Below are positions 11,218-26,200 of a stretch of 64,000 nt of DNA, in pieces. Every line of letters begins with the position of its first letter. Position 1 is the first letter of the stretch. The notes beneath the pieces are model-generated. The model was not told the DNA's origin. It ran no database searches and saw only the letters and a list, made by a program, of their open reading frames with translations. The stretch comes from Durusdinium trenchii (lineage: Eukaryota > Sar > Dinophyceae > Suessiales > Symbiodiniaceae): NCBI GenBank assembly GCA_963970005.1, contig CAXAMN010004114.1:308217-372216 (forward strand), given 5' to 3'. The translations under genes and the position numbers were made by a program.

Positions 11218-14200
11218 GAGCACCTGGCCATTCAGTGCACTGCATGACCACAGTATTCAGATGAGCATGCATATAGTAGTGAAGGTCTTTCCGTGTTTGG
11301 CTCAGTGAGTTTGCAGGAAAAGGATCCGGATTTCTATCGCTTCCTTGTTGAAGAGGACGTACACCAGCACACCAGCATCTATCAGCATGTTCTTTTCACC
11401 GTGTTTCCCACAGAAAAACTTATATACACTTGGAATCACTTGCACAGCACTGCTTTTCAAGGACCAGCAACTTCTGGACTTTACGGCCGACATGGAGGCT
11501 GAAAGTGAGGCTGAAGTATTTCTGAGTACTGTGCAGCCATTTGAAGTGGCAGAGCGTGCAGAGCCCTCGGGCAATTCCAAGCAAATAAATGTTGAGGAAG
11601 TGCATCAATGAAATAGATTGTGGCTAGACTGCGGGGACAGGGATTGGAAGTGGTCAGGAAGTTTAGCCTTGCAAACCCAAGATGCTATTTATATGATCAG
11701 TGAGGGCAGTCAAGAAGTGCTTTGTGAAAGGATGAGAAGGTTGAAATTGATGAGAAAGCTGAGAAAGCTCCGAAGGATTTTTCACGTGTTGTGGTGCATT
11801 TTACAATCACTCTCATACAACCTCTTCATGAGTCCTTCATTAACCTATATTGCTTTGCCCTGAGGAGAAGAGCCGGCTTTTGACCTTGGAGCGTTTTGAA
11901 CAAATTCGATCTTCGGCAACAAAGTCCTTTACAGCCTTCAAGGTGCTTCCTTCAAGAGGGACTTGAGAGCTTTCGATGTCTTTTAACTTTTAACCCAAGA
12001 ACCTCTCAAAAGACCTACGTGTATTATTTTTTGACATGATGGAATTTAGATGAGAGTGCACCTCCATGTTGTCTTACGAAGGCAGAGTTGCTTTATATAT
12101 TCTCAGCGTTGCGTAGGCACTATGTGGAGAACCTTGTGTTGAGGTTGTGGTAGAGGCTCTAAATCGAATTATATAGTGCATTAATAGTGCCAACTTGTAT
12201 GAAAGATTATGACAGCTTTTAAATCAACACCAATGAGGGCAGTACTGGGATTTGAAAGGGATGAAAGGACTTGACACAGCAACTTGGCTTCTAGTTTCAA
12301 GCCTTCTGAGAAGGTTTAGAAAGTCCATTGCACAGGCGCTCGCATAGCCACCAGTAAGTGCGCGATGGTTCGCGTAGGCACCCTTTGCAGAAGCGTTATC
12401 CCTGCTCAAGCTGTCGTGTATGCACCCCGAAACTGTATACCCCAGAAGCAACCGTCAAAAGAAACACAACTCAAAAGACTTCCAGATTGTTGTTTGTTGA
12501 AGAGGTGTTAGATGACAAGACCCAACGCGTGAGGCAGAACTGCCAGCAAGTCTAGCAAGTTTAGCATGTCAAACGTACGAGGAAGAAGTCTTTCCCAACA
12601 CAAAAATATGACATGCAGACCCCCGTCCGTAAAATGCTAAACGATGAATATTATAGGAAAACTACTTCCTCGTAAGTTCTGGAGAGAGTAAACCCTTTGG
12701 TATGTGACAGTATGTGCGTCAAATTATTCTGTGAAAGGACGCTTCGAGTCGAGGTGTGAAAGACATCAAGTATTCCGTCACACCAACAGAAGATCACTAG
12801 AGCTTTGTGTGCTTTGTGACACAGACCTCAGGCAAGCAGCTTGTTCCCTCACAAGCAGCAAAGTCGGTAAAGTCTGGGACTGGTTGAAGGGCTTGGTCAC
12901 AGAATGTTTCGATGAGAAAGTTCTATAAAGTTCTGAGTTGCGGAATGTTGAGATGAGTTGCCCATGAAGGTGAGATAAAGGAATCTTCGCGTGAGAGGTA
13001 TGCAAGTGAAGTTTGGGGGTGCAGCATCTTACAGAGTTTGAGGAGATTGGCAAAGAGTTTCACTCAAATTGGCAGGGCTGCGTCAGGTGTGCGCTGCTTA
13101 GGATCGCAGTTGCACTAATTAAGAAGGCGGACACGTTCAAAACGCATTGGCAGGGCTGCATGAGGTGTTTGCTGGGCTGCTTGTATCGTTCCACTCATAC
13201 TATGTTGGGGAGTGCAACCTCTTTGTGGTCGCAATGCAGCAAAAAACTGTCGCAGCTCAAGCAACTAACTGCAGCTGTTCTGCGTCGGGTTACTTCACTG
13301 ACACATTGGGCAATTGAGCAAGTCCACGGCAGAACTGAGTACGCAAGATAGTTATCTGAGAAGAAAGCATGTCTTTGCCCAGCAACAGACGGCAGAATCC
13401 AGGCTTTGACTCCCTCACCAAGAATTCTACACGCTGTTGACGCTGCTGTACACCACACAGGTCTCCAGTCTCCAGGTGTTCCGCGATTGGTCATGCCTAG
13501 TGGCTCGTTGTAGGGAGACGTCACAGACATATCGTGTTCCCAAGTGTGTTCCCTCAGCCGTCACAAGTCAGGTGCAAATTGTACCACATCACCACATTGC
13601 ACTTCATCCCCGGCAAAATCATCATACCAGATCACACTTGTCAAGAATCAACACTTTAGCTTTGTGCTTTTGTGAAACTTCCCCTGGCCCTTCTGGTGAT
13701 TTTCCGCTTGGTTAATAGTCGCGAATTTTGGGCAGTTGGGCAACCTCTTGTGTGCAATGAACTAGCAAGTGCCAGCTTCCTTTTGTTCCTTTTTTGGCGG
13801 CAAGTACTCCAATGCCAAAAACTTTTGCAGCATGTTCAAGATGAGACTTGCGAACTGGACGAATTCCGAGACTTCGGAAAGAGCCCAACAGCGTGCAGAA
13901 CGAGCAATGCATTCCTGGATCCACACATGGCACTTTGAGGCATAGATTCTCCTTGTTTAATTGGGCGAGCCTACCTCAAAGACTACAGTATATTTGCATT
14001 AATTTGTAACAATAAGAAGGCAAGGCTTGGACAGACGCCAAAAATGTACCTGCTAGAGTCGGAAGACGCAAATGCTTGCTTTCATATATGCTGTCAAATC
14101 ATGTCAAATCTATCGAAAGCTCAAACTTCAGAGAAGCCAACCGTCACTCTTTAGTATAGCAGCGACTCGCTTGGCGGTTGTACCAGCCAGCCTCACGGAG

Positions 14201-17200
14201 AAATTCCAGGATATGGTGAAAGGCTCGGGATACTAGCATGAGCGGTGCTTCGCTTGATGTGGCTGGGACCGCTGCTCACGGATTTGGATGTAGAGGCAAG
14301 AGCTTCCTGATTCTTTGCCAAGTGGCAAGTGAGTGGTTGTTTTCTATACAGTAGATGGTGCTTACTAGCTAGGTTGCCATTACCGGTGTTGCCTCAACTG
14401 CTGGAGAACGGAAAAAGACAGCCCAGGTTCAGGCAAGTTTGGCAGACTTCCTGCACACTTGAGATGAGTGCTCCGCGGAGCTAAGCTTCAGTGGTTCGCG
14501 GTGAGCATTAGCACTTTACGCTTACTGCAGATTATACCTTGGCTGGTGAACTGAAAGGTGAAGGAGTCCGCATCAACAGTATTGTTGTTTAACATGGGTG
14601 AGACGAAGGCGAGACGAGAGTGTTAGAAAATGTTGCAGGTACGTCGATCCAGCGTCCCGGATCGTCTTCGCTGGTGCCAGTCCTAGTGTGCATCCCTGGC
14701 ACCCCCTGCTGAACTATGATAGTGCAGTAGAAGCCCTAGAAGCGGGAGTTGACACACACAACCTGCCAAGTCGGCCTGTTGCTTTTTTCGACCGCAGCGC
14801 CGCGGTGCAATGGGCAAGAGAATGGCCTTTTGCCACGTAACATTGTACTAGCTGTCGTGAGGTGTCAGCGGCAAGCTTTGGCGGGTAAGTGTAATGTGTG
14901 ATGGTGTCGAGATTGTGCCGATGGCGCCTGCTGACTGTGGATCACGAAGTTGCCAGGAATGAGCTGGTTGTTGAAAGGTGACGGTGCGGTTGATATGATC
15001 GATGTGGAAACCTAACAAATGGTCATCCTCTACGGGGTCGATCTCCACAGGGTGGCCGTAGAAGTTGGGATGTGAAAGAGTGAGCATTGGGGTTGGTCGT
15101 TGCAGAGAATGTAGCGGCTGTCAACGTAGCGGGAGTCTAAGATAGTAAACCATGCCAAAACCATGTGCAGCGCAGACCCTGGTTGAAAGAAGGGTCGTGA
15201 TGAAAATGATTTGGGGACCGACGCCGACTCAACATCATGCAGCTCGTCTTCTTCCTCAGGGCTTTGCGCGTCAAACCTGGAGGAGGTGGATGCCCCGGCG
15301 CGCTGAACCACCCGCCTTGACCATGGCCAGCAGCGTTTTCATGGTCAATGCAATAACTTCTTATTTCCACGCAGCTGTAAATCTTGGCTTGGATGAGTTT
15401 GGGCGAGCTTGCGCCCCACAGCAGAGATTGCGACCTCCGCGGTGGGAAGTGTGGCATACCAATCCAGCATAAAGCAAACAAATCTTTCTGCCTTGCTCTC
15501 ACGCGGCGTGCGCTGCTGGGATGTGAACTGGTACTCATGAATGTCATGCCAAAAGCCATTTTGAAGACTGAAGAGTCTTTTCGATCTTGCTTGATTGTCA
15601 GTTTCACTCGCGTTGGGTAGCGCCGCGTGCTCTGGTCGGAGCGTGGTGCTCCTTGCTTTGCAAATTTGTTTGCAAGCAGAGTGTAGTACTCCAGGTATGG
15701 GCCGTGAGCTCCTTGAATTTTTCAAGTGTGACCGTGTTTTGGTCTGTGAGCCTGGCACGGGCTTTAAGTGGGTTGCCCTATGGCTGCGGTAGCCTGGGTG
15801 CGGTTTTAACCTATGTCGATGTATGTTTGCGCGGTAATCATTCTGCTTGAGAAAGCTTGGTATTTTGCTTGACTTCTTTTTGCCTCGCTGGTGATGGCTT
15901 GCGAAGAAGGCTTGCGTGAGGAAGTGACTGAGGTTATTCTCAAAATGGGCTTCAAGCGCAAAGCATGATTTGCAAATGCCCTTGTCGGTTCGAAAGCCTT
16001 CGAAGAATGGCTCACACGATTCCAATCGAAGTTGGATTCGTTCAAAGACCTGGACGACGTGGAGTGGTTGACATCGCCCGCATGTGGAGACATCCGCGCC
16101 TTTTTGGAAGAAGAGTTTGGGAGAAGAAATGCCTTTGCCCCTTGCAGCACCCACCGCTGCACCTCCACCACAACTCAACCCTGCCACCGTTCCCAACCCC
16201 ACATCACAAACACTTCGCGAGAACCAACCTGCAGCGTGGAGCCAGCGAGCCATTCAGAAGTGGATCAAAACCCTCCCCCACCCCATTCAGACGCAAATCA
16301 ACCACATCCTTCAAATCCTCAAGGACAAGAGGGTCTACAGCTCGCTAGTGTCCTCAAACTTCCTCCAAAAGCACCACAGCATATAGCGGCAGCAGGAGCG
16401 GCCCTGGCAGCCTGACCCTCCATTCAGGCCAACAAGCGGCCAGCCACACACTGTTGCAACAACTGCGTGGGCACTCTTCACACAGCACTTTCGCACTTCA
16501 CTCACCTCACATCAACAAAGCCCATGCGATTTTTGCGCGCGGTTTGATCCACCGAACAAATCTCTTTGCATTCCCCTGCCCAACGTTCAATTCCCAGAGA
16601 TGGCGCCAACGCCTGTCCCAGCTTCACGTCACACCTGCCACTTACCATTACAACGCTTTCTCCCAACCCAACGCAGTCTACGTCAAACTTTAATACTACA
16701 ATCAACATCCCACGCAGCGTGGGGGCAGCAGGGGCTGCGCGGCGTGGTGCTGAATCATAAACTTTAGTGGGTGTGAGAGCGACGCCGCGGGTGCGCAGCT
16801 TGTCGCGCGCACGTTGGAGTTCGCCCTTTTGCTTCTGAAGACGGTCTGTCTGTAGCTGGAGGCGAAGGAGCGCGGTGCCTTCTCCGGCTGGTGGTGTCAA
16901 TGTTTGCATACGCTCTGTTATTTTGCTGATGGGGGGCGCCGTGAAGGCTTTGGTAGTCTTGTTTGGCGCTGGTTGGTGGTTCTGTTGGTGAATGTACGCA
17001 ATCGAGTCGATGTCGATGTTCCTGGCGCGGCGTTCGGAAAGTATCTGAGAGGTAAACACTCCTTTGGCTATGGGCCTTGTTGCGACAATGCCGGTATATC
17101 GTCCTTGAGAGAGTGTCCGCGTACTCTGATCTGCAACTCCAACTCTGCTCAAGTTCTAAGCGTTGGCTGTCCAGAAAGACTACGTTTGTTCTATTGCTAT

Positions 17201-20200
17201 TGTCTTGAACAAGGTTTGGCCATCGGCGGCGTTGGTGTCAAGGTGTGTATCGCTGGCTGTCCAAGTGGTGGGGTGTGTGGGAATGTTGGGGGAAGTGGTT
17301 CCGGAGGAAAATGCGCAGTGGTGGTTGTGGGAGTGAGGAGGTGTCGGGCGCACTGCGCGTGTCAGCGCTTGGAGCTGCGGTAGCTCTGGCGTAATACGTT
17401 TGCGCAAGGGTAATTGAGAGAACGGGCAATCATTGAGGTCAATCTTCAAGAAGCTGAAAAATGGAAGGTCAGAATAATTAATGTAGAGGTCAAAAATCAA
17501 AATCAAGGCAACGTTGGTAGTGGTACCTGGGCTAAATGCAGTCTGACTGCCGCACAGCGCTGACGAGGAAAAACTCGATAGAGAGTACATGAAACGTGAA
17601 ACTCCAATATACAGCTTTTGAAGCTGTGAATGAATTGGTGCAAAGATTAGGACTCCTTTTGCGAGAGTCGAGTGTCAAGCTTGCCCGTTCAGCAGCTCGT
17701 TCTGAAACATTGCGCTGAGTAACGCTAAGGGGCGGAGCCCGTGGCGTCCCACCAGGGACCATTGGTTTGGCAGGATAGTGGTGGGCGAGTTGCAGTCTGA
17801 TTGCTGGTGTGGCACATGGTGGTCTGGTGGTGGTGGATGGTGGTGTAGGAAGGAAGAGTTGGCAGGTCCGGGTGGGGTGAGTGTTGTTGGTCCGCGAATG
17901 GGTACGCAGAGACTGTAGACTTGTTGTGGGTCGCAGGAGTGCGGCGAGGTTGACTGGACGTTGGCTGCACGCGCGCAGTGGTAACGATCGTGCGCCAAGG
18001 GCGGAGGCGCCGAACGTCCAAAACCCTTGGGTCGTGTGGTGAATGGTGGCTGAGATGTGATTGTAGTTGCGGGGCAGGTGAGTTGAGATGTCGGTTGGTG
18101 GGATTGCTGGGGAGTGGGGGTGAGACAATGGTGTGCTGTTGCTGGCTGTTGGATGGGATGGTGAGTGTCAGGGTTGGTGGTATATATGATGTTGGGGGGT
18201 CGTCTCGGTGGATGTGTTTGGATCGTCGGTGGGCGGTCTTTGCCCTTGCCCTTGATGGTGCGAGGCGACGTCTGTCCAATGGCGTCGAGATGTGTCAGTG
18301 CTCTTGTCAGGTCTTCGGCGGCGTGATCCACAAGGGGCGCGAATGCGTAAAATTCGGTCAAAAAAGGGCGACAGGTGGGGAGATGTGTCGTCTTGGTAAA
18401 ACGTCTCTTGGACCGAGTGTAGTTGTTTGCGACAGTGATAAATGGATGCGTGAACGACTGTCTGATGTGTGGTCACGCGACCGTAAAGGCACGCTGCAGG
18501 CGTGTTTTGTGTCCACGAAATGCTGAGTGCTTTGATATGTCACAGCTGCGGTATGAGGAAAGAGAAAAGTGAATTGAGTTGAACGCGAAAAGACTGCATC
18601 GACTTGATCAACTGTACGAGGCTTCAAGAAATAGAACTAAATCGAAGTTAAAGAATAGAAGTTGAACGTGAAAATTGAAAAGGAAATCGCGCAGAAGAAC
18701 GGCTGCAGAATTGCACGCACAAAACTGGAAAGGGAATCACAGAGGTGAGAGAGATCGGTAACAAACAGGAGCGTCTCACTGTAAATGGCAATCTTTTTCC
18801 AAGGATGAGTGAAACGTTGCGACGCTCGAGCCGTCGGATGTTGTTTCATCCGAATCGAATTGCAAGCTAAAAGTTCATGGGGCTTCGCTGCTGTTGTCAG
18901 TTGTGGGGGGCGGGATGGTGGCACAACCGGCCGTCGCTTTGGAGGAAAGCGAGCGGCAATGGCATTGGGAAGCTGCGTAATTGGGTGGAGACTGTTGGAA
19001 GAGCCGGTGGTTGTTGAGTGGGATGAGGAGTGGGATTGCTGGTTGCGAGTTGGAAGAGCTCATCGATAGTATCTTCAGTCAAAGTGCGGTTGGGTGTGAG
19101 GGGGCGTGATTTGGTCTGTGATCTGGTTCTGGGTCAAGTCTTGGAACGAGATCTGGTAGGAGAGCGGTCGCGGCGGCGGGGAGTAGCTGATCGGTCTCTG
19201 GATCTGGTGAATGGGATTTGGACGCTTGATTTGGTGGGCGTCGAGGTGGATGTGTTGCGGAGCGGTGGGAGAGTTCTGTCGGTGTCGGTGCGCGTAAGGA
19301 GGTGTGTTGGAGCGGTTGCGGTGCGCGGGAGGGTTTGCATGGTCTGCTGATGTGGAGGGATTCTGCAAGGCGGTACCCAGTTGGCGGACTTGCTCTTGCA
19401 AAGATGGTCGTACGCATTGCAATTGCCAGCGCATTGCGTTACCATGTGTGATTCATGGGATGCCAAAGGAAATGCTACTGCAGCTGGTTGAGTGGCGAAA
19501 AATCCTGAATCGAAGCAACGTAAACCTGAATTAAAGAAAGTTTGAGTTAACAGAAAAAACTGTGAACTACGGTCAGAGAACGGAACGGAGGCTAATCAGT
19601 TTTTTGCCACCGGAAAGCACTGCTAGTGGCACCCGAATCTATTGTCAGGTCTGATTGAATTATGTCAAAGAAGAGGACAGCGACTCTTTGGTCTTCGGCG
19701 CTTTCAAAGGCGCTGGAGTCAGCGTGTGAGAAAGGCTTGTCTCACGTGGGTTGGGTTGGTGTCCGACGCTGGGTTGGATGGAGTTGACTCGGCTTCGCGA
19801 GTTGTTGATGTCTTTTCAGCCCGTTTTATGGGCTTGGCCGGTTGTGGTCTGGTTTGTTCCTGTTCTGATGCTTCGGCTGGTGCAGGATGGGTTGGGGAGT
19901 GTTCGTAGAGGATCTTGATTTCGTGTTTTGCAGTCGACTTCAGTCTCCAACTCGGTCGGAGTTTTTTGTTCAGCTTAAGGTCACTCAGGAGCTCTTCATC
20001 GCTTGGGGTCCATCCGCCATTAATTGGATAGGACTCTTCGGTTGGTCGATCCTGTAAGGAGGGAAGGGGCGGGTTTATAGGAGTTCTGCACACCGCCTCT
20101 CACAACTCATCTCACGCCACTCATCTTACACAACTCAACGCCACTCATCACACACACCCTCTCACCACTCATGACACACCACATCACACACCACTCATCT

Positions 20201-23200
20201 CACACCACTCATGACACACCACTCATCTCACACAACTCATCTTACACCACTCATCTTACACAACTAATCACACACCACTCATCACACACCACTCACCACA
20301 CACCACTCATCACACACCACTCATCTTACACAACTCATCGCACACCACTCTCACCACACACCACTCATCTTACACGGCTCATCACACACCACTCGCCACA
20401 CACCACTCATCTCACACCACTCATCACACACCACGCATCACACAACACTCATCTCACACCACTCATCTCACACCACTCATCTCACACCACTCATCTCACC
20501 CCACTCATCTCACACCACTCATCACACACCACTCATCACACACCACCCATCTCACACCACTTATCAAACACCACTTACCACACACCACTCATCGTCCAGT
20601 TGTTCCGTCCTCTTTTCTTTTCAGTCTCTACTTCTCGTTGATTATTCTTACAAGCTTAGCATGTGGGGTTATCCTTTCCTTTTATTGGTGGTTGACTGGT
20701 TGACTGGTTGCGTGGGGACTTGTTGAGGGACGTAGGTTGTGTGGACTTGTTGTTGGTTGTTGGTGGTGGTGGTGGTGGTGAGCAGTTGGTTGTGTGGGCG
20801 GTTGCTGTTGCTGCTGCTGTGTGGGTTGAGAAGTGGCGATACTAGCTGGCGACGCGTCTGGCGAGGAGTCCACAGATGGAGGGTTGTGTGAAGTTGAAGC
20901 TGAGTGGTTGGAGGTTGGTGACGGGGTGTGTAAGGAAAAAACTGTCGTCTGTTGTGGAGTTGGTGGCGCTGAATGAACTGGCACGACGAGCATTGGTGGT
21001 GGTTGTAGTGGATATGGAAAAGTGGGAACTGGTGGGTAATGCAGTGGCACTGGATGGCGTGGAATGTCGTGGGATGGGTGCCAACTGCCGGGGTGATGCT
21101 GAGGTGTAGTGTGTAGCACATCTCCCACGGGTGTGACACGGCGAAATGGGTCACAGAGCGGTGAAACTCGCTGGCAATGTTAGTCGGATAAAGAACTGCA
21201 GAGTAAAATACTGTGAATTGCACCTGACAAGTAAGAGCGAGACAAAGGTTGAAAGCGAGACGCTGATCAAAGTTGAATTCCTGATCAAAATTGAAAAGTG
21301 AAATTCACGTGTGAGACTGTTACAAGGCAGTAGCTCCGCAGCATAGATTCCGGATTCAAGGTGGAACATATTCTTGAAAATTGTTTTCGAGCAAGAAAAG
21401 TCTGCGTCAAGAAGAGGTCCAAAAAGGACTTTGTTGAAATTTCTCTCCTGTGCAGAAATAAGGGTTCAGTATCGGCGGTACTGTGGGGATCACACAGCTT
21501 ACCACGGTGGGAAGAAGCCGCGATACACACTTGAGATGAGTGCTCCGTGGAGTTAAGCTTCAGTGGTTCGCGGTGAGCATAACACTTTACGCTTACTGCA
21601 GATTAGACCTTATGCAACACTAGCGTGTTTGTTGGTGCCAGTCCAGTGTGCATCCCTGGCACACCCTGCTGAACTATGATAGTGCAATAGAAGCCCTAGA
21701 AACGGGAGTTGATACACACACACATCAGGAACCACCTGCCTGCTTTGGCCATTATAAAAACACTCCTAGTCATATATAGTCATAAGGTTGCAACTTGATG
21801 AGCTGCTTGGGTAGCTGACATAATTCCATGCAGGTGGGTTTGTGTCTTTGTTTTTTCGTTCTGCCTCTCCCCTCTCTCTCTCCTTGACTCTCTTGTTTTG
21901 TTTCTCGTTGTTCTCTATTCGCTAACAACTAGTCTTTCCAGTAGACCTTTTGTTATTGCTATCTAACCACAGCTTCATACCCTTTGGCATGGTCGTGTTC
22001 CACACGACTGCTTGGTGGACAAAAGAAACAGCCTGCCACAAGTGCGGTACAACTCACCTTGGCAGCAATATAATTAGTTATGTTCAATGTTGAGCTGCCT
22101 GCCAAGTTTGCATGCAGGCTGTTATCAATGCATACCACCTGGCGGTGAGGTCCATCAGTTCTGAGGCGGTAGTGATGCCAATTCTTGATTTTTGTGGCAG
22201 CGAGTTTCTCACATTCACAATTCATAACATAATTCTAGTCCAGAAATTTGCGGACAGCACACAACCGCTGTCACATTTTGCAGGAAAGAGAAGATGCTGT
22301 TAAGGGTGATGTTGAGGATGATGCCGTGAGGCATTTTTGGCTGGATATGTTGTTTTGTGAAAATTGCACAGATATATAAATAATTAGTTAGATACTGTAG
22401 AGAGAGAGAGAGGGGACAAAGAAGCCTTTGCCTTGCAGCATGTTGAGGCCAAAGCGTTCCAACCGTCGTCGATGGCAATCCATGACTATTGATAGCGAGG
22501 TCCCTTGAAGAAGCAGCAAGCGTTGCGACATCTTGTCGGTATTCAGGTCTCTGGATAACCTTTGGCTAATGATCGATCTGAGCATTGAGAGTACTTTGAG
22601 ACGCCGAATCACGTGTAGAAAGGCTTCAGAACGGTTCCACTGGTTTGGGCTCAGTTAGCGATGTATATAGGTAGGAGTGTTTTGACTGGAGGCGACCTTT
22701 TCTGCAATATTGGAATGGTGCCTGGCCAATTTCTTGGGCCTGTTGGAGCATCATTCTGGGTCCAAGGCGGGACGATATTTAGTTTGCCTGTTTCGCAGTG
22801 TTCACGTGTGCTGAGAGACAACATACGACACACCGTACCATGGACGACAATGCAAACACCTTACCAGCGCCAGGCTGCCTTGCGGGCCTCATGCTCATTG
22901 TTCCCCACCCAACAGGATCAAGAAGTATAATTAGTGTTTCTGTCGAAATCATGAGCTGCTTTGACTTCAGCTGCGGGGCACCACCCACTCTTCCGCTGTT
23001 TTCCACCTGTCTTTGCAGTGTCCCAGCGCCCCAACCAGTATCACCTCGTCAACAACATATTGTATAGAAGCGACGAGGACAAGGACGACGACAGGGAGCA
23101 ACAGCATCAGCCAGCAAAATTTGGCAATCAAATTAGCCCAGCTGGAGACCCCAATAGCAAGATACAAACAGGGACAAAAGAAAAATCTGGAAATAGCTGC

Positions 23201-26200
23201 TGTTTTCAACACATCGACCATCTCTTCCTTGGACACCATCATCACATAACCGGGACACCATCACAAAATGACCAGGGCACCGTCAAAACATGACCGAGAC
23301 ACCGTCACAACATGATTGGGACACCATCACAACATAACCGGGACACCATCACAAGGTGACCGGGACACCAGCATGACATGACGGGGACACCATCGCAACA
23401 TGACCAGGACACTATCACAACATGACCGGGACACCGTCACATGACCCGGACACCATCAAAACATAACCGGCACACCGCCAAANNNNNNNNNNCCAAAACA
23501 TGACCAGGACACCATCACAACATGACCGGGACACCATCACAACATGACCGGGACACCATCACATGACCGGGACACCATCAAAACATGACCGGGACACCAT
23601 CACAACATGACCGGGACACCATCAAAACATGACCGGGACACCATCAAAACAGGACCGGGACACCATCACAACATGACTGGGACACAATCAAAACATGATC
23701 GGGACACCATCACAACATGACCACGCCACCATCACATGGTCGGGACACCATCAAAACATGACCGGGACACCGTCACAACACGACCGGGACACCATCAAAA
23801 CATGACCGGGACACCATCACAACATGACCGGGACACCATCACAACATGACCGGGACACCATCAAAACATGCCCGGGACACCATCACAACATGACCGGGAC
23901 ACCATCACAACATGACCGGGACACCTTCAAAACATGACCGGGACACCATCACAACATGACCGGGACACCATCAAGACATGACCGGGACACCATCAAAACA
24001 GGACCGGGACACCATCACAACATGACTGGGTCCCAATCAAAAAGTGATCGGGACACCATCAAAACATAACCGGGATACCAGCATCACATGACCCGGACGC
24101 CATCAAAACATGACCGGGACACCATCCGCCCACCAGCTCTGACGGTGACCCGACGGCGCCCGTCCGCCTATTAGTTTTGCAAGACCCCATAGCATGGCTA
24201 TTGGGGAATTAGGAATGGCGATACCACACACCAAAACGGTCCGCCTGGTTGGGCAGAGATAGCTGGCAGCAAAGGGTCTTGATACTTGTTTTTCCTTAAA
24301 CTCCACCTTGGCAACATAGTGGTGCATAGCAGTGCACCTTTTGGAGTTTGTGCTGATTCTGCCCTGTTTCCTCTATGCAGTCTGTGCGATGCTCGATGGG
24401 TTCGAAGATCGACGGTAGACTTGAGGAGCTGCCCTGTGGTGGAAAGGATTTGTGTCGCTTACATGTGTTGGAGGCCGCGCTACTACAGTAGTAGGTTGGA
24501 GGCCATCGCTAGTAGGTTGGAGAAGTAGGTTGGAGGCCATCACTTGTGTGTGTGTGTGTTCCCGTTCGGCTTCTATTCTTCAGCTTGTGGTTCTTTGCTG
24601 GGTTTGCATGGCGGAGACCTTCACGACAGCATGAACCAGAATGATCTTTCTTTCTTTACAGTGCACTAGGTGGTGAAGGCTCAAACCAAAGACACTGACG
24701 CGGACAACTCGCTTGGTAGGATTTTCGGCCTTGGGCCTTACACTGATCCCCCAACCTGCCCGCAATCCGTTGCAACCCCGCCGGCCTTCCCTACCATGTG
24801 GTCGGTGTCCAATCATTCTTCCAGCTGGCAAGCATTCATGCATTCATTTATTGTTAATTCATTCATTAATTCATTCTTCATGCATTCATGCATCCAAGGC
24901 CGAAGATAGCGCAACTGTGGACCCCACCCGTCTTCCTCGCTGGAATCGCGTGAAGATGGTCTCACAATTTTTTTGGGATGAGACCTTGGCGTTGTTGGGC
25001 CACGCACAAACTGCAGAGATGCAGGAAGCTGTTCTCAGGACTCCCAAATCCTTGCTTTGCAAGTTTGCAATTTTCAGCGAGTAGCCGAGAAGAAGCACAA
25101 GGGGAAGATGTTCTTTTGAAAGAGGAACTTGTATTGAAAAGAGGAAGGCGGCTCAAGTCAAACTTGAGAGTCACCTAAGCGATGGCGAAGATTTGCTAAA
25201 TGAGGGATAAGCGTGCTTCAACATTCAGAGCACATTTACAAGTGTATGTTGCAAATTGTGAGCTCTCTTTGCAGTGCCATTGCACATAGAAGTGGTCATG
25301 TAAGCTTGACATTGGCAGCTGGAAAAATTGGAAGCTGAAACCTTGAGAGGACTTGCAGCGATGCTCGTGCACTGGCTTGGCTTTGGCCATTCAAAGCCTT
25401 GCAAAGGCGATATTTGCGTGCGTGCTTACACATTTGGACTCAACCAAAGCCGTCTTCTGTGCCCCGGCATAGCTAGGGGTGTGGATTCCCATGGTTTCTG
25501 TCCAAGCTAAGGCATCAACTTCCTCGGTTTCGCCCCGTTTGCTGAGTTTCCTTTTTCTCCGGAACGCGGCTGCCATGACGCTTTTGAGGGATGGTCTCAC
25601 TTTAGAGGCGTGAACTACGGCAGGGTGATTTATATCTTGAAATCTAGTTTGCTAATCCCTCAAGCATCTCAATCTGCATAGTTGCTGACAACATTTGCTT
25701 GGATTGTCGACCCATCAGCTGTGAAGTTTATATAAACCTTTTTTGTTGAATCATACGTCAGATATAGGAGGGCTGATCTTCTAGCATCGCGGAACATCCG
25801 AAGGCACTTCTGCGCTCCGTGCTACGTGCATTCATGGCAGCCACCGCTTCTTACTCATGGCGATCTCTCAACAGCGTCCGCTTCATGGACAGGGTGGATT
25901 CCCAGGGGAGGCGGATGCCTTTGTTATGAAGGTTTATGAAGTACTAGGGAGCCCTTCTGGGAGAATGTGGTTTCAGCTTCCCCTATTCCATAGGTAAGCA
26001 AAGAGAATTGGATGGAAACAAGCAGCTGCAAGGAGAACTGCATCTTGGAGCTGTTTCGCCTTGATGATGCTGCTGCATATCGCGTTGGGTATGTTTGTAT
26101 CCGACAGTTGGCACTGCTCCTGCGAAACACATCCCTTTCGTCAAAGACATTGAACACTGGCGGAAAAGTCAAGGCTAAGATTGCTCAAGGCAAAAGTAAC

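Larger units (their letters stand above)
14455..21765 (-). mobile_element. RT retroelement with direct terminal repeats (Penelope-like candidate), rearranged copy 1
   Basis: Two copies of a related 200-350-base sequence in the same orientation bound a block that reads on the - strand: a Pro-rich ORF near the right end, a coiled-coil segment in the middle, and an RT C-terminal fragment next to the left repeat. The same order with the same flanking repeat is found at 32.4-42.9 kb, which is why I treat it as one element. Direct terminal repeats around a single RT gene are typical of Penelope-like elements, but no GIY-YIG nuclease was seen, so the class is an inference. The block at about 15.9-16.7 kb is inverted, and frames are broken; this copy is dead. 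It lies inside an intron of the NOC2-like gene, in antisense orientation. Confidence 0.6.

Noticed and set aside
15345..16253. 302-residue - strand ORF
   Set aside because: It runs antisense to the inverted element segment and has no motif or sensible composition; probably a shadow.
20171..20641. 156-residue His/Thr/Ser ORF
   Set aside because: It is the translation of the 14-nt minisatellite; length follows from the absence of stops in the unit.
23230..24126. CRISPR-like regularly spaced repeats
   Set aside because: Units are head-to-tail with no unique spacers, and the genome is eukaryotic; this is a minisatellite.
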